This document shows positions 1 through 7,701 of a DNA stretch of 9,310 bases, piece after piece. Both the position numbers and the translations under genes were made by a program. Each line of letters opens with the position of its first letter. Positions within the stretch are counted from its first letter, which is position 1. The notes under the pieces were generated by a model. It was not told where the DNA came from, ran no database searches, and worked only from the letters and a program-made list of their open reading frames with translations. Source of the DNA: Thermoplasmata archaeon (GTDB lineage Archaea > Thermoplasmatota > Thermoplasmata > Lutacidiplasmatales > UBA184); contig JAKAPG010000055.1 of the NCBI GenBank assembly GCA_021823085.1, positions 1 through 9,310 on the forward strand, written 5' to 3'.

Positions 1-729
1 TCCGTTCTCCTTCCACCCCTTCATCACGTCGACGATGTCCGGGCCGAGCCACGGCTCGGTCGTGTTGCCCGGGCTCTGGAAGGTGAAGCTCCACCGCTCG
101 AGCCCGGCGGCCGCCGCGACCGCCTGCGCGGTCGCCTTCACGAGCTCGGGGTAGGGATCCCCCCGGTCCTTGAATCGTTGCGGAAGGCTGTGCGCGGAGA
201 TGATCACCGCGGCGCCCGGGTCGCGGGCCCGACCCAGGGAGCGGCGGATCTCCTCGGCCCAGTAGCCGATCCAGCTCGCATCGAGATTCCATCCCGCGTG
301 GATCTCCACGTTCACCGGTTTCGGAGAGGCGCGGATGCCCTCCGCGACCCCCGCCCGGTACGGCTCCATGATCCAGATCGAGTTGTACGGGCTCAGCGGA
401 ACGGCAATCAGATCGGTGAACCCGTCGCGCGCCGCCGAAGGGATGACGTCGCGCAGCCACGGCTTCCAGTGCTTCATCCCAAGGTAGACGCGGCTTCCCG
501 GCCGCTCGCTCCGGATGCGGCGCTCGAGCTGGTCCCGGACGCTGAAGAGGATGCGGTTCTGCGGCGAGCCGCCGATGGCCTCGTAGCGGCGGACGTACTC
601 CGCGACCATCTCTTCGCTGGGGGACCGACCATGGAGGACTTCGGTGAGGTACCCGGGAAGGTCCCCCGGGCCGGAGGGGCTGCCGTAGCCCATGAGCAGC
701 ACACCGAGCGCCGCCGACCCGTCGCTCAC
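1..729 (-). CDS. hemH: Ferrochelatase HemH/CpfC, C-terminus cut by window edge
   Basis: Inserts ferrous iron into a porphyrin, here probably coproporphyrin III given the HemQ neighbour. I read it by translating the minus strand from GTG at 729; the frame stays open for 243 codons to base 1. Seen motifs: MGYGSP (residues 13–18, Tyr15 at the position of the Bacillus active-site Tyr13), RYEAIGG (48–54), MKHWKPW (85–91), ISAHSLP with the catalytic His180 (177–183), GDPYP (190–194), and QSPGNTTEPWLGPD (218–231). These match the soluble Bacillus-type enzyme nearly block by block. Judged against that family of about 310 residues, some 70–80 residues are missing, including the region of the second catalytic acid (Glu264 in Bacillus). 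The GTG start overlaps the hemE stop as GTGA. No membrane segment is visible in the part present. Family assignment is secure; coproporphyrin rather than protoporphyrin as substrate is inferred from context. Confidence 0.95.
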   Translation of the reverse strand, partial: MSDGSAALGVLLMGYGSPSGPGDLPGYLTEVLHGRSPSEEMVAEYVRRYEAIGGSPQNRILFSVRDQLERRIRSERPGSRVYLGMKHWKPWLRDVIPSAARDGFTDLIAVPLSPYNSIWIMEPYRAGVAEGIRASPKPVNVEIHAGWNLDASWIGYWAEEIRRSLGRARDPGAAVIISAHSLPQRFKDRGDPYPELVKATAQAVAAAAGLERWSFTFQSPGNTTEPWLGPDIVDVMKGWKENG

Positions 730-1763
730 GCGTCCGCGCCCCCCATCGGGTAATCGTGCACGAACTCCACGAGGTCCCGGACCCGGGCGGGGTCCGTCGC
801 GGGCAGCACCCCGTGGCCTAAATTGAAGACGTGCGAACGCCCGTCGGGGATCTCCCTCAGCACCCGTTCCGCCTCCCGCTTTAGCTCCGATCGCGGGGCG
901 AGGAGGGCTCCCGGGTCCAAGTTCCCTTGAAGGGGGATCCCCGGCCCGATCCGCTGGCGGACCCGTCCGAGGGGCTCGCGCCAATCGACCCCGAGGGCGC
1001 TCGCGCCGAGCCGCGCGAGTCGTTCGGTCAGATGCGCCGAGCCGGTGCCGAAGTAGATCGTAGGCCGACCGGCGGGGCGCAGGGCATCGAAGATCGATCG
1101 CAAGGGAGAATCGAGGTGCTCTTCGAACGTGCGCGCACCGACCGCACCGACCCAGGTATCGAACAGCTGGAGGGCGTTGGCACCGGCTCTCGACTGCATC
1201 GTGAGGTAGTCGATCGTCATCTCGGTGAGGCGCCCGATCAGCCGGTCGAAGGCGGCCGGCTCCGCGAAGATCATCCGTTTGGTCTCGGCGTAGTCCCGGG
1301 ACGGCCCGCCCTCGATGAGGTAGGAGGCCAGCGTGAACGGGCCGCCCGCGAAGCCGACGATCGGCCGGTCCGTGCCGGCCTCGTGGAACCGTCGGATCGC
1401 CTCACCGACGAACCCGACGTCCCGCTCGGCATCGAAGCCTCTCAGGGTGTCGACGTCCCTTCCCGATCGGATCGGGTGTGGGATCACCGGGCCGACCCCC
1501 GGATCGATCGAGAAATCGATGCCGAGCCCCGCGAACGGGAGCGTGATGTCCGCAAAGACGACCCCCGCGTCGACGTCGAACATGCGTACCGGCTCGAGCG
1601 CGACCTCGGCCGCGAGTTCCGGCGTCCGCGCGAGCTCGAGGATCGGGTGCGCGGACCGCAGCGCGCGGTAGCCGGGAAGGTAGCGACCCGCCTGGCGCAT
1701 CAGCCAGATCGGGCGGCGGTCCACGGGCTCGCCGCGCAGGGCCCGAAGGAATCGGTCTCTCAC
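726..1763 (-). CDS. hemE: Uroporphyrinogen III decarboxylase HemE
   Basis: Removes four acetate carboxyls from uroporphyrinogen III to give coproporphyrinogen III in the cytoplasm. The 345-residue product is normal family length. Motifs: RPIWLMRQAGRYLPGYR near the N-terminus (17–33), the family signature; FADITLPFAGLGID (70–83), whose Asp72 matches the catalytic aspartate; GFAGGPFTLASYLIEGG (137–153); LQLFDTWVGAV (199–209); GNLDP (280–284); FNLGHGVLPATDP (313–325). The frame is open far upstream, but the GTG at 1763 was chosen because the conserved N-terminal motif begins 16 residues later, a GGGAGG ribosome site sits five bases upstream, and the start overlaps the hemL stop as GTGA. It is followed by hemH with the same overlap. 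HemE is the branch enzyme that separates classical heme synthesis from the siroheme route typical of archaea. Confidence 0.97.
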   Translation of the reverse strand: MRDRFLRALRGEPVDRRPIWLMRQAGRYLPGYRALRSAHPILELARTPELAAEVALEPVRMFDVDAGVVFADITLPFAGLGIDFSIDPGVGPVIPHPIRSGRDVDTLRGFDAERDVGFVGEAIRRFHEAGTDRPIVGFAGGPFTLASYLIEGGPSRDYAETKRMIFAEPAAFDRLIGRLTEMTIDYLTMQSRAGANALQLFDTWVGAVGARTFEEHLDSPLRSIFDALRPAGRPTIYFGTGSAHLTERLARLGASALGVDWREPLGRVRQRIGPGIPLQGNLDPGALLAPRSELKREAERVLREIPDGRSHVFNLGHGVLPATDPARVRDLVEFVHDYPMGGADA

Positions 1764-3070
1764 CCGTCCCTCCCGGCCGCGGACCGGAACGCCCGGGCCA
1801 GCGCCGCCCCCGCCCGGTCCACCTCCGGCGGTCCGAAGGCCGCCGAAACGAACGCGGTCTCCAGCGGAGACGGCGGGAGATAGACCCGGGCCCTGAGGGC
1901 CGCGTGGAAGAATCGGGCGTAGCGCGTACGGTCGGTGCGTCGGGCCCCGTCGAAGGAAAGGATCGGCCCCTGGGCGAAGAAGAGCCCGAGCATCGATCCG
2001 ACCCGTTGCAGGGCGAACGGCCGTACCTTCGCGGCCTCCGCCCCTTCTTCGATCCTGCGCGCGAGCCGAGCGCTCGCTCGTTCGAGGTCGCGGTAGACTT
2101 TCGGGCGCAACGCATCGAGCATCGCGGTGCCGGCCGCCATCGCCACCGGATTGCCCGAGAGCGTACCGGACTGGTAGACGGGACCGAGCGGGGCCACGAC
2201 CTCCATGACCTTGCGCCGTCCTCCGTACGCGGCCACCGGTAGCCCGCCCCCGATGATCTTGCCGAACGTCAGCAGGTCGGGGGAGAGGCCGAGCTCGGTC
2301 GAGATCGCTCCGCGCCGGAGCCGGAACCCGGTGATCACCTCGTCGGCGATCGCGAGCGCCCCCGATCGACGGCACCAACGGGAGATGCGGGGCAGGAATC
2401 CCGGAATCGGCGGGACCACGCCCATGTTGCCGGCGACCGGTTCGACGATCACGGCCGCGATCTTCTCTCCCTCCTTCTCGAAGAGCCGGTCGAGGGCCCC
2501 GACGTCGTTGTACGGGAGCACGCGCGTCTCCCGCACCACGGCACGAGGGACCCCAGCGGAATCGGGGAGCGCCCCGGTCGCCACGCCGGAGCCGGCGCGC
2601 GCGAGCAGGCCGTCCGAGTGGCCATGGTAGCCTCCCGCGAACTTGACGACGAGCGATCGGCCGGTGAACCCGCGGGCGACGCGGACCGCGCTCATCGTCG
2701 CCTCGGTGCCCGAGTTCACGAACCTCAGCAGCTCCGTCTCGGGGACGGCCGCGCGGATCCGCTCCGCGAGCCGGTGCTCTCGCGGGGACGGAGCTCCGAA
2801 GCTGAGCCCCTCGGAGACGGCACTTCGGACGGCGGCGACGACCGGGGAGGGAGCGCCCCCCAGGAGGTTCGCGCCCCAGGAGTTCACGAGATCGAGGTAG
2901 CGTCGTCCGTCCACGTCGATGAGCTCGGCCCCCCGGGACGAAGCGAAGACCACCGGGGTTCCGCCGACCGCGCGGAAGGCGCGGACCGGACTGTCGACCC
3001 CACCGACGAGCGATCGTCGCGCGCGGCAAAAGAGCGCCCGGGAGCGCGGACCCGGTGCGGCCGGGCTCAC
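1760..3070 (-). CDS. hemL: Glutamate-1-semialdehyde 2,1-aminomutase HemL
   Basis: PLP enzyme that converts glutamate-1-semialdehyde, the HemA product, into 5-aminolevulinate. The product is 436 residues, usual for the family. Seen: NSGTEATMSAVR (119–130, cofactor phosphate binding), FAGGYHGH (144–151), ADEVITGFR (242–250, Asp243 for the pyridine nitrogen), FGKIIGGGLP (269–278) with the PLP-binding Lys271, and SGTLSGNP (301–308). FGKIIGGG plus GGRRKVM (283–289) favours GSA aminotransferase over other class III aminotransferases. The frame is open well upstream, but the GTG at 3070 gives the right length, overlaps the hemQ stop as GTGA and has a GAGGGG ribosome site five bases upstream. It sits sixth in the operon, apart from hemA, whose unstable product it uses. 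Confidence 0.97.
   Translation of the reverse strand: MSPAAPGPRSRALFCRARRSLVGGVDSPVRAFRAVGGTPVVFASSRGAELIDVDGRRYLDLVNSWGANLLGGAPSPVVAAVRSAVSEGLSFGAPSPREHRLAERIRAAVPETELLRFVNSGTEATMSAVRVARGFTGRSLVVKFAGGYHGHSDGLLARAGSGVATGALPDSAGVPRAVVRETRVLPYNDVGALDRLFEKEGEKIAAVIVEPVAGNMGVVPPIPGFLPRISRWCRRSGALAIADEVITGFRLRRGAISTELGLSPDLLTFGKIIGGGLPVAAYGGRRKVMEVVAPLGPVYQSGTLSGNPVAMAAGTAMLDALRPKVYRDLERASARLARRIEEGAEAAKVRPFALQRVGSMLGLFFAQGPILSFDGARRTDRTRYARFFHAALRARVYLPPSPLETAFVSAAFGPPEVDRAGAALARAFRSAAGRDG
1769..1774 (-). promoter_or_regulatory. Ribosome binding site of hemE
   Basis: GGGAGG on the minus strand, five bases before the GTG at 1763 and inside the last codons of hemL. It decides the hemE start in a frame that is open far upstream. 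Confidence 0.55.
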
Positions 3071-3795
3071 GGGAGCCCCTCGGCGAGCTCCAGCATCCGC
3101 GCGGGGCCCACCTTGAGGCAGGTGAAGATCGGGGTCTCGATCTCCGTGTAGCGGCTCGCCTCGCTCGGCCGGAGGTCGCGGACCAGGTCGAGGAAGTCCC
3201 CGGGCCACTCCGCCTCGAAGGCGAGAATGAACTCCGGGTCGTCGAGGCCGAAGGAGTAGCCCGTGTGGATGAGAACTTTGGGGTACTTGTGCCCGATGCG
3301 GAAGTGCTCGCCCATGATCCGCTGGCGTTCCTTGAACGGGAGGGAGTACCACGCCCGTTTCTTGACGAACGGATAGACGAAGAGGTAGGGAAGGTCGAAC
3401 GGCCGGCGTCGAGCCCCGTCCGCTTCCGAGATCGCATGCTCGCCCATGTACTCGGACCGGTGGGCCATCCCGAGGTACGAGTACGCGAGGTCGAGGTACC
3501 CCCCCAGGGGAGTCCCGGCGATACGGGCGTGGAGCTCCTGGTGCCGAGCGAGGTCCGGGCCGATCATCCAGAGCGCGAACTCCGTGCCGACGTGGGTCCC
3601 GACGGTCGAGTACGTTCGAAGCACGAGGTCCTCGGGAGGGGATTCCAGGAGCCGGACGAGCTGCGCGCGACCCGCGCGTCGCTCGTCGACGGGGAGCCGA
3701 CGCCACTCGGGCCGAAGGTGATAGAAGCTGTACTTTACGAATTCGCGGGGCCCCTCGTCGCCCGGATCGGGGGACGGCGCGTGCGATTCGGCCAT
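3067..3795 (-). CDS. hemQ: Coproheme decarboxylase HemQ/ChdC (chlorite dismutase family)
   Basis: In the coproporphyrin-dependent route this heme-binding enzyme oxidatively decarboxylates two propionates of coproheme to give heme b. The 242-residue product is normal for HemQ. Seen: YPFVKKRAWYSLPFKERQR (141–159), where Tyr141 aligns with the radical-forming tyrosine of HemQ; HFRIGHKYPKV (164–174), where His164 aligns with the proximal heme ligand; and LDDPEFILAFEAE (184–196). The YPFV...WY.LP spacing resembles the actinobacterial type, lacking the short insert of the Firmicutes type. The distal position that is Arg in true chlorite dismutases and Gln in Firmicutes HemQ appears to be Ile176. 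The ATG at 3795 shares one base with the hemB stop (TGATG) and follows a GGAAGGGGG ribosome site. Alignments are from memory. The family is very likely, and the role is supported by hemE and hemH in the same operon. Confidence 0.92.
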   Translation of the reverse strand: MAESHAPSPDPGDEGPREFVKYSFYHLRPEWRRLPVDERRAGRAQLVRLLESPPEDLVLRTYSTVGTHVGTEFALWMIGPDLARHQELHARIAGTPLGGYLDLAYSYLGMAHRSEYMGEHAISEADGARRRPFDLPYLFVYPFVKKRAWYSLPFKERQRIMGEHFRIGHKYPKVLIHTGYSFGLDDPEFILAFEAEWPGDFLDLVRDLRPSEASRYTEIETPIFTCLKVGPARMLELAEGLP

Positions 3796-4793
3796 CACGC
3801 CCCCTTCCAACCGGTGGCGATCTGTCGGGCGAAGTAGGTGAGGACCAGGTCCGCTCCCGCGCGGTGGATCGCTTCGATCGACTCGGGCACCGCCCTCCGC
3901 GCGTCGAGCCATCCGCGGGCCGCCGCCGCCTGGATCATGGAGTACTCGCCGCTGACCTGGTAGGCGGCCAACGGCAGATCGACCCGCTCGCGAGCCCGCG
4001 CGAGGAGATCGAGCGCCGGCATCGCCGGCTTGACCATGAGGATGTCCGCCCCCTCGCGCGCGTCCCGTTCGAACGCGGCGAGAGCATCGAGAGGGCGTCG
4101 GGGATCGAGCTGGTAGCCGGTGCGGTCCCCGAACGACGGCGCGGAGTCCTCGGCCTCGCGGAACGGGTCGTAGAAGGCCGAGGCGAGCTTGGCGCTGTAG
4201 GCGAGGATTCCGACTTCGGAGAATCCCGCCGCGTCGAGCGCGGCGCGGACGGCTCCGACCTGATGGTCCATCATCGCGCTCGGACCCACGAACTCGGCCC
4301 CGGCGCGAGCATGGGCGACCGCGATCGCTCCCAGCCGCTCGAGGGTCGCGTCGTTGTCGACCCCGTTCTCGTTGAGGATGCCGCAGTGACCGTGATCGGT
4401 GTAGGCGCACAGGCAGACGTCGGTGAAGACCACGATCTCGGGCGCCGCCGTGCGGAACGATCGGACCGCGGTCGCGACCGGACCCATCGGCGCGTCCGCT
4501 TCGGAACCCCGCGCGTCCTTCGACTTCGGGATCCCGAAGAGCATCACCGCCCGGATCCCCTCGTTCCCCAGCGTCCGGGCGAATGCCTCGGTGCGCCCCG
4601 CGGAGATTCGTTCGATCCCCGGTAGCGCCGAGATCGGCACGGCCGGTCCGTCACCCGGACCGACGAACATCGGGTACACGAGGTTACGAAGGGTGAGGGA
4701 CGGGGGCGCGACGAGATCGCGCACGACATCCCGCCGACGCAGGCGACGGGGACGATGACGGCGCGGATACGCCTCACCTCGCATCGGCGGCAT
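3795..4793 (-). CDS. hemB: Porphobilinogen synthase (5-aminolevulinate dehydratase) HemB
   Basis: Condenses two 5-aminolevulinates into porphobilinogen. The 332-residue product is full length. Seen: RPRRLRR (14–20) and LVYPMFV (38–44) at the N-terminus; the zinc-type cysteine cluster DVCLCAYTDHGHCG (125–138, Cys127, Cys129, Cys137); LAYSAKLASAFYDPFR (197–212) with the first active-site Lys202; ILMVKPAMPALD (251–262) with the Schiff-base Lys255; and YQVSGEYSMI (278–287). Three cysteines mark a zinc-dependent enzyme rather than the Mg-type. The first ATG (4793) overlaps the hemD end by 20 bases; a second in-frame ATG at 4784 would overlap by 11 and cannot be excluded, as neither has a clear ribosome site. 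The stop shares its last base with the hemQ start. Confidence 0.97.
   Translation of the reverse strand: MPPMRGEAYPRRHRPRRLRRRDVVRDLVAPPSLTLRNLVYPMFVGPGDGPAVPISALPGIERISAGRTEAFARTLGNEGIRAVMLFGIPKSKDARGSEADAPMGPVATAVRSFRTAAPEIVVFTDVCLCAYTDHGHCGILNENGVDNDATLERLGAIAVAHARAGAEFVGPSAMMDHQVGAVRAALDAAGFSEVGILAYSAKLASAFYDPFREAEDSAPSFGDRTGYQLDPRRPLDALAAFERDAREGADILMVKPAMPALDLLARARERVDLPLAAYQVSGEYSMIQAAAARGWLDARRAVPESIEAIHRAGADLVLTYFARQIATGWKGA
3800..3808 (-). promoter_or_regulatory. Ribosome binding site of hemQ
   Basis: GGAAGGGGG on the minus strand, four bases before the ATG at 3795, inside the end of hemB. It supports translation from the TGATG junction. Confidence 0.5.
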
Positions 4794-5541
4794 GCGCGAG
4801 CCAACGAGCCACGTAGTAAGTTATCCCTTCTGTCGTTACCGTTCCGATGCTCCGGGCCCCGCGGATGCCGTGACCCCACGCCGCGCGGCGAGTTCGTTCG
4901 CCGAGCACGAGCACGCGGGTTGCCCGGCTCAGCGAGCGCAGGCCGGAGCTTCCCAGGGCTTCCCGGAGGGCCGAGATCGCGGAGGGACTCGTGACGATCC
5001 ACGCCGAGGCGTGGGAAAGGGCGTTGCGCTCCCGTAGCGTCAGCTTCGTCCTCGGTCGAACCGAGTACGACACCAGATCCAGCACCCGGTCGCCCCGCGT
5101 GCGGAGCGTGTGGGCCACGTTCGGTCCCGCCCGGTCGCTGCGCGGGTAGACGACCGAACGAGGTCGGGCTCTCCGCAACGCATCCAGGAGCGGGATCGAG
5201 CCCAGCCCGGGCGCCCGATAAATCCGCCGAAATCCGAGGGCGCGGAGCTCGCGCGCGGTCGACGGACCGCCCGCCCAGACCTCCATCCGTGAACCTTGGG
5301 ATCGAACGACCGGTGCGAGCGGGCGGACGAACGTCGCCACCGCTTCGGAGCTCGTGAGAACGAGGGTGTCGAACGCCCCGAACCCTTGGAGCGCGCTCTT
5401 CAACAGGGACGCCGGGCGCGGGGCGAACTCGAGGACCGGGATCCGGACCAGTCGCACCTTCCGGCGGCGGAACGCCTCGTCCAACCCGGGGAGAGCCTCC
5501 GGGGCGCTCACCAGCACGACCGTCGAGGGGCCGGTCGCCAC
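4774..5541 (-). CDS. hemD: Uroporphyrinogen III synthase HemD
   Basis: Closes hydroxymethylbilane with inversion of ring D to give uroporphyrinogen III. This family is poorly conserved, so the call rests on a few blocks plus position: VLTSSEAVATF (61–71), WAGGPSTARELRALGF (88–103, the usual G..TA..L...G block), YPRSDRAGPNVAHTL (132–146), a YSVRP linker (158–162) and WIVTSPSAISAL (181–192). Two Rossmann-like halves joined near residue 155 fit the bilobed fold, and 255 residues is typical. The GTG at 5541 was chosen because a GGTGATC sequence, complementary to the expected 16S rRNA 3' end, lies just upstream and spans the hemC stop. Four bases separate hemC and hemD, whose product and substrate are shared. 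Confidence 0.92.
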   Translation of the reverse strand: MATGPSTVVLVSAPEALPGLDEAFRRRKVRLVRIPVLEFAPRPASLLKSALQGFGAFDTLVLTSSEAVATFVRPLAPVVRSQGSRMEVWAGGPSTARELRALGFRRIYRAPGLGSIPLLDALRRARPRSVVYPRSDRAGPNVAHTLRTRGDRVLDLVSYSVRPRTKLTLRERNALSHASAWIVTSPSAISALREALGSSGLRSLSRATRVLVLGERTRRAAWGHGIRGARSIGTVTTEGITYYVARWLAHAADAR

Positions 5542-5543
5542 GG

Positions 5544-5550
5544 GATCACC
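5544..5550 (-). promoter_or_regulatory. Extended Shine-Dalgarno of hemD
   Basis: GGTGATC on the minus strand would pair with the GATCACC near the 3' end of 16S rRNA. It contains the hemC stop codon and lies two bases before the hemD GTG, supporting re-initiation after hemC. The 16S end is assumed from general knowledge. Confidence 0.45.
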
Positions 5551-6439
5551 GATACCGGGCCAGAAGGGCCCCCGCGCCGCCCCGAAGCAGTTTCACGACC
5601 ACCTTGCGAGCGACCGCCGGAGGCGATTGAGCGCTTCCGGTCGCCTCCGCCACGACCGCGATCCGCCCGTCCTCGGAGAGCACTTCGGCGCGCAGGGTCA
5701 GCCGCCTTCCCCGGACCCGGCCCAGGACGCCGAGCGGAACGTTGCAGTTCGCACCCAGCCGGTCCGCCACGGCGCGCTCGGCCTCGACGCCGGACCGGGT
5801 CGCCGCGTCGTCGATCGATCGGAGGATCTCCCTCAGCCGCCGATCGCTCCGGCGGATCTGGACCGCGAGGGCTCCCTGGCCCGGGGAGGGCAGAAAGCGT
5901 GCCAGAGGGAGCTTCGCGGAGACCCGATCCTTCTCTCTCAATCGCACGAGCCCGGCGATCGCGAGGATCACCGCGTCGACCTCGTTCGAGCGCACCCGTC
6001 CGAGTCGCGTTCCCACGTTCCCTCGGATCTCCGTGACCGTGAGGTCCGGTCTCCAGCGGAGCAGCTGGGCTCTGCGCCGCAGGCTGCTGGATCCGACCCG
6101 AGCCATCGGAGGAAGCGGCCAGCGACGGGCGACGACGCAGTCCGCCGGATCCGCCCTCCGAGGATAGGCCGCGACGATCAGCCCCGGACCGTCGCGCGCC
6201 GGTAGATCCTTGGTCGAGTGGACCGCAAGGTCGATCCGCTTCTCCCGCAAGGCACGCTCGATCGTTCCGGTGAAGTCCGAAGACGGGGTGCGTCCCCTTT
6301 GCCGGTCGCCGGCGGTCACGATCGGGACGATCTCGAACGAAGGTCCGTTACGAGCTCGTCTCACCCCGTTCAGGACCAGATCCGTTTGGGCACGAGCGAG
6401 CGGACTCGACCGGGTCCCGACCCGGTAGGTGACGCTCAC
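5546..6439 (-). CDS. hemC: Hydroxymethylbilane synthase (porphobilinogen deaminase) HemC
   Basis: Polymerises four porphobilinogens on a covalent dipyrromethane cofactor into hydroxymethylbilane. The product is 297 residues, about family size. Seen: VGTRSSPLARAQ (7–18), DLAVHSTKDLP (70–80) with the catalytic Asp78, VGSSSLRRRAQL (115–126), IRGNVGTRL (138–146), FLPSPGQGALAVQ (182–194), and LGANCNVPLG (228–237), where Cys232 is the cofactor attachment cysteine (usually in a GGC..P.G context). HSTKD replaces the more usual HS.KD with Met or Leu, a mild variation. The GTG start at 6439 overlaps the hemA stop as GTGA and no clear ribosome site is visible, so translation is probably coupled to hemA. 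Confidence 0.97.
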   Translation of the reverse strand: MSVTYRVGTRSSPLARAQTDLVLNGVRRARNGPSFEIVPIVTAGDRQRGRTPSSDFTGTIERALREKRIDLAVHSTKDLPARDGPGLIVAAYPRRADPADCVVARRWPLPPMARVGSSSLRRRAQLLRWRPDLTVTEIRGNVGTRLGRVRSNEVDAVILAIAGLVRLREKDRVSAKLPLARFLPSPGQGALAVQIRRSDRRLREILRSIDDAATRSGVEAERAVADRLGANCNVPLGVLGRVRGRRLTLRAEVLSEDGRIAVVAEATGSAQSPPAVARKVVVKLLRGGAGALLARYR

Positions 6440-7689
6440 GGACCGGGGGTCGATCCGAGGATCTGGACCGCCATCGCGAGCAGTCGCTCGCGCTCCGGCC
6501 CCGGGGGCAGCCGTCGAAGCTCGTCGAGCGGAGTCCGCATCAATTGGCGCACCAATCGCTGGGAGAAGTGCTCGATCGCGTCCCGCTGCGAGGAAGTGAG
6601 CCGTCCGAAGTACGGTCGCGCGCGCTCCAGCTCCTGCCGTCGGATCGCATCGATCGAGCGCATCAGCGCGTCAACGTCCGGTGATGCGAGGTCCTTCGCC
6701 AACTGCGCCGAGCGCTCGAGAGCCCGGGTGAGGACGACCCGGTCAAGCACCGCGGAGTCCCCCGGCGGCCGGTGGCGCAGGTGAAGTTCGGCGAGATCGA
6801 CCAGGCGGGTGCCGCGGAGTTCGGCGACCCTCGGGTCGATGTTTCTCGGGACCCCGAGGTCCACGAGCACGATGCCCCGACCTCGTCCCGCTAGGTCGAT
6901 CGGGCGGAGGATCCGTTCTCCGGCCTTCGCCGCCGCGACCAGGCCGTCGCACAGCGGCAGTTCCGCCGCGAGCGATTCGATCGATGCGGCGCGGGCGCCG
7001 TTCGCCCGGAGGAAATCGTCGGAGGGAGGCTTGTGGCGATACAGGATCGTGGTGCGCGCGTAGGGTCCGAGCGCCTCCACGACCTGCGAGCCCACGGTCC
7101 CGGAGCCGACGACCAAGATGCGTGGGAACGGTCGGGGGATCTCCTCCAGCAGGGTCGTCGCCGCGATGGAGGCGATCGACCGTCGGGAAGCGGCGGGCCC
7201 CCCGAAGCGGTCCGTCGCGTCGATCGCGGAGCGGAAGAGGTCGGCCAGCACGCTTCGAGGATGGCGGGTGCGGATCCGGTTCCCGGCCGCACGGACCTGC
7301 TCGCGCACTTCGCGCTCGCCCCAGGCCAGCGACTCGAGACCTGCGGACACGCGGAAGATATGATGAACGGCTTCCGGTCCGGTCCATTCCTTCCACGCGT
7401 CCGCACGTCCCGGCAGCGAACTCCGGAAGGAGGCGATGGACTCGTTGTGGAGGGCGACGCACTCGACCCGGTGACACGTTCGTACCAGAGCGAGTTCTTT
7501 GAGCTCGGGATGCGCGTTCCACAGGGCATTGAGCCGGTCCGGGCCCACCTCCTTCGTGATCGCTTCGAGCTCGTCGAGGGACGCGGTGGACAAGCTGAAC
7601 TCAAGAACGGTCAGCGTCAGCCCCCGGGGTCTGTCCCGAGGTACGTCGACCGGAAAGGGTCGGGGAAGTGCGTCCGCAGAAAGGGCCAC
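6436..7689 (-). CDS. hemA: Glutamyl-tRNA reductase HemA
   Basis: First gene of the operon and first committed step: reduces glutamyl-tRNA(Glu) to glutamate-1-semialdehyde with NADPH. Seen: RTCHRVE (70–76), whose Cys72 fits the catalytic thiol in the usual TCNR.E context (Asn is His here); VSAGLESLAWGEREVREQV (114–132); a Rossmann motif ILVVGSGTVGSQ (191–202); VLVDLGVPRNIDP (274–286); and a helical C-terminal dimerisation region after about 310. The frame is open to 7947, but conservation begins only near LTLTVLEF (24–31). The GTG at 7689 gives 417 residues, within the family range, and lies about 20 bases after the expected transcript start, with AAGGAG 12 bases upstream. Upstream ATGs would precede the TATA-like box. 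The 12-base spacing is wide, so the start is probable rather than certain. Confidence 0.93.
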   Translation of the reverse strand: MALSADALPRPFPVDVPRDRPRGLTLTVLEFSLSTASLDELEAITKEVGPDRLNALWNAHPELKELALVRTCHRVECVALHNESIASFRSSLPGRADAWKEWTGPEAVHHIFRVSAGLESLAWGEREVREQVRAAGNRIRTRHPRSVLADLFRSAIDATDRFGGPAASRRSIASIAATTLLEEIPRPFPRILVVGSGTVGSQVVEALGPYARTTILYRHKPPSDDFLRANGARAASIESLAAELPLCDGLVAAAKAGERILRPIDLAGRGRGIVLVDLGVPRNIDPRVAELRGTRLVDLAELHLRHRPPGDSAVLDRVVLTRALERSAQLAKDLASPDVDALMRSIDAIRRQELERARPYFGRLTSSQRDAIEHFSQRLVRQLMRTPLDELRRLPPGPERERLLAMAVQILGSTPGP

Positions 7690-7701
7690 GGTGTCGGCGA
7701 A

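Noticed and set aside
927..1883. 318-codon plus-strand frame antisense to hemE
   Set aside because: Shadow of hemE, rich in Arg, Asp and Pro, with no recognisable domain.
726..3437. One 903-codon open frame suggesting a HemE fusion
   Set aside because: Residues before the HemE signature are hemQ and hemL in a shadow frame; high GC simply lacks stops. GTG at 1763 with a ribosome site gives a normal HemE.
1760..3706. One 648-codon open frame covering hemL plus the antiparallel-frame length of hemQ
   Set aside because: The first part is hemQ read in the wrong frame, Arg/Pro-rich without motifs. GTG at 3070 gives a normal HemL.
3055..3837. 260-codon plus-strand frame antisense to hemQ
   Set aside because: Composition is that of a high-GC shadow and the opposite strand encodes a clear HemQ.
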